From contig JADKAJ010000009.1 of the NCBI GenBank assembly GCA_016719165.1, positions 40,174 to 104,173 of the forward strand: a stretch of DNA of 64,000 nucleotides, read 5' to 3'. Below, in pieces: positions 63,996 through 64,000 of this stretch. Within the stretch, counting starts at the first letter, position 1, and each line of letters opens with the position of its first letter. A program made the position numbers and the translations under genes. The notes beneath the pieces were generated by a model. The model saw only the letters and a list, made by a program, of their open reading frames with translations, was not told the DNA's origin and made no database searches. Source of the stretch: Chitinophagaceae bacterium. GTDB taxonomy: Bacteria > Bacteroidota > Bacteroidia > Chitinophagales > Chitinophagaceae.

Positions 63996-64000
63996 ATATT

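Overview
The window looks like chromosomal DNA of a Bacteroidota member, most likely family Chitinophagaceae. The evidence is AT-rich intergenic DNA, TAnnTTTG promoter boxes instead of sigma70 boxes, few Shine-Dalgarno sites, several proteins with type IX secretion (T9SS) C-terminal domains, SPII-type lipoproteins, an S46 dipeptidyl-peptidase, and a paaABCD phenylacetate cluster of the Bacteroidota kind. I recognised no rRNA, tRNA, CRISPR array or complete prophage.

Layout. 0.4-3.5 kb: small membrane protein, vanadium-haloperoxidase-like lipoprotein, outer-membrane beta-barrel. 3.6-7.2 kb (minus): secreted GH13 amylase followed by a Nudix-like regulator. 7.4-17.5 kb: mostly housekeeping genes (ligA, asd, a PfkB kinase), a NUMOD4/HNH protein, a lamin-tail secreted protein, and a TetR-paaE pair. 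17.6-36.1 kb: accessory block with a decayed LytTR gene, a 1908-residue RHS/YD-repeat protein, a 2811-residue CARDB-repeat surface protein, and a divergent histidine kinase/response regulator pair. 36.2-41.7 kb: hypothetical exported proteins and a PLP enzyme. 41.9-46.5 kb: paaA-B-C-D-G-I-Y. 46.7-54.5 kb: two T9SS cargo proteins, a DUF6970 protein, obg, and a membrane protein paired with a zinc-phospholipase-C-like protein. 54.7-58.3 kb: divergent GH18 lipoprotein and S46 peptidase. 58.4-60.0 kb: Y1 (RAYT-like) transposase followed by two tandem palindrome arrays. 60.0-64.0 kb: beta-barrel, DUF6252-like lipoprotein, dipeptide epimerase, tyrosine recombinase, and an inverted repeat at the window edge.

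How genes work together. PaaA-E form the multicomponent epoxidase that acts on phenylacetyl-CoA; PaaG isomerises the epoxide, and PaaI and PaaY are thioesterase/protection functions. paaE lies with tetR about 24 kb from the other subunits, and CoA ligase and ring-opening genes are not in the window. Amylase, GH18, S46 peptidase and phospholipase-like proteins suggest a polymer-degrading life style. The giant CARDB and RHS proteins form one minus-strand unit facing a two-component system across a 271 bp gap.

Most notable: (1) a tiny lysine-rich ORF with a promoter box, a terminator and a possible antiterminator directly upstream of asd, which looks like a lysine-sensing attenuator; (2) a RAYT-like transposase with two different tandem arrays of multi-hairpin REP-like units; (3) the CARDB/RHS giant pair, in which a conserved surface-protein end appears to have been split by an RHS shell and an unknown module; (4) a tyrosine recombinase followed by a structured inverted-repeat site cut by the window end. 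All calls were made by reading the sequence; no database search was run.
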